Shown here: piece by piece, positions 6,916 through 7,080 of the stretch | How positions within the stretch are numbered: position 1 is the first letter of the stretch | Layout of the letters: every line of letters starts with the position of its first letter | Source of the DNA: an uncultured Bryobacteraceae bacterium | GTDB lineage: Bacteria; Acidobacteriota; Terriglobia; Bryobacterales; Bryobacteraceae | Direction: 5' to 3' | DNA: 7,080 nucleotides | NCBI GenBank assembly: GCA_937921835.1 | Contig: CAKZVG010000317.1 | Coordinates: 1 to 7,080, forward strand | The notes under the pieces: model-generated | Database searches by the model: none | What the model saw: only the letters and a program-made list of their open reading frames with translations | Told to the model about the DNA's origin: nothing | Translations under genes and position numbers: made by a program

Positions 6916-7080
6916 CTACCATTCGAGCCGCAGCCCCAGCCGCGCGACGCGCGCTCCGCTTTGGTCGTTGTTGGCCACGCCGCCGGTGGAACGGATGATC
7001 CCCGCCGTGGTCCGGTCGGTGATGTTCGTCCCCGGGTTGCCGTAGTTGACGTGATTGGTGACGTTGGTGACGGTGAATTC
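6916..7080 (-). CDS. C-terminus of an outer-membrane beta-barrel protein, probably TonB-dependent (partial)
   Basis: The last 54 codons of a gene entering from the right edge, read from 7080 to the TAG at 6918-6916. The fragment contains VTNHVNYGNPGTN and ends ARVARLGLRLEW. The alternating hydrophobic pattern with a terminal aromatic residue is the beta-signal recognised by the BAM complex. The NHVNYGNPGTN stretch resembles the end of the large carboxypeptidase-regulatory-domain, Oar-like TonB-dependent proteins that are abundant in Acidobacteria; there the usual form is FN-x-x-NH-x-NF. The terminal residue is Trp rather than the usual Phe. The gene converges on the dehydratase gene with 22 nt between the two stops. 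The plug and N-terminal domains lie outside the window, so the substrate is unknown. Confidence 0.7.
   Translation of the reverse strand, partial: EFTVTNVTNHVNYGNPGTNITDRTTAGIIRSTGGVANNDQSGARVARLGLRLEW

Noticed and set aside
1..7080. CRISPR arrays, tRNA or rRNA genes, insertion sequences, phage or defence genes
   Set aside because: No regularly spaced repeats, cloverleaf-type sequence, transposase motifs or terminal inverted repeats were seen, and nearly all of the window is accounted for by housekeeping, signalling and metabolic genes.

Overview
The window is GC-rich (by eye about two thirds G+C) and tightly packed. It holds six readable genes and the ends of two more. Several traits suggest an Acidobacteria genome, most likely of the Solibacter/Bryobacter type: a Tat-signal sugar-acid dehydratase of the enolase superfamily, the C-terminal end of what looks like a large TonB-dependent outer-membrane protein, a QueA with a basic insert, a TTG start, and a TACAAT-type -10 box close to a start codon. 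This assignment is inference from gene style, not a database match.

Layout. Positions 1-57 (minus) hold the first 19 codons of a probable lipoprotein gene that runs off the left edge. Positions 80-1147 (minus) are queA, the penultimate enzyme of queuosine synthesis. A 46-bp divergent spacer containing a near-perfect 16-bp palindrome separates queA from tsaD (1194-2273, plus), which makes the t6A modification of tRNA. Two unrelated tRNA-modification genes therefore sit back to back. On the plus strand follow a DUF6282-like amidohydrolase of unknown substrate (2316-3119), a membrane hybrid histidine kinase with a fused periplasmic solute-binding-like sensor domain (3130-5286), a single-domain rhodanese (about 5255-5605) whose start and probable promoter lie inside the 3' end of the kinase gene, and a Tat-signal galactonate-dehydratase-like enzyme (5661-6893). 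The right edge (6916-7080, minus) is the last 54 codons of an outer-membrane beta-barrel protein, convergent with the dehydratase gene.

How the genes work together. queA and tsaD both act on the tRNA anticodon loop, at positions 34 and 37. The other plus-strand genes show no obvious shared pathway. Their spacings (42, 10, -32 and 55 bp) would allow co-transcription, but the extended -10 box before the rhodanese suggests at least one internal promoter. The exported dehydratase next to an outer-membrane protein would fit carbohydrate scavenging, but the convergent arrangement means they are not one operon. No RNA gene, insertion sequence, CRISPR array, phage gene or defence system was seen. The window looks like ordinary chromosomal sequence; the most notable points are the exported dehydratase, the DUF6282-like enzyme and the palindrome in the divergent spacer.
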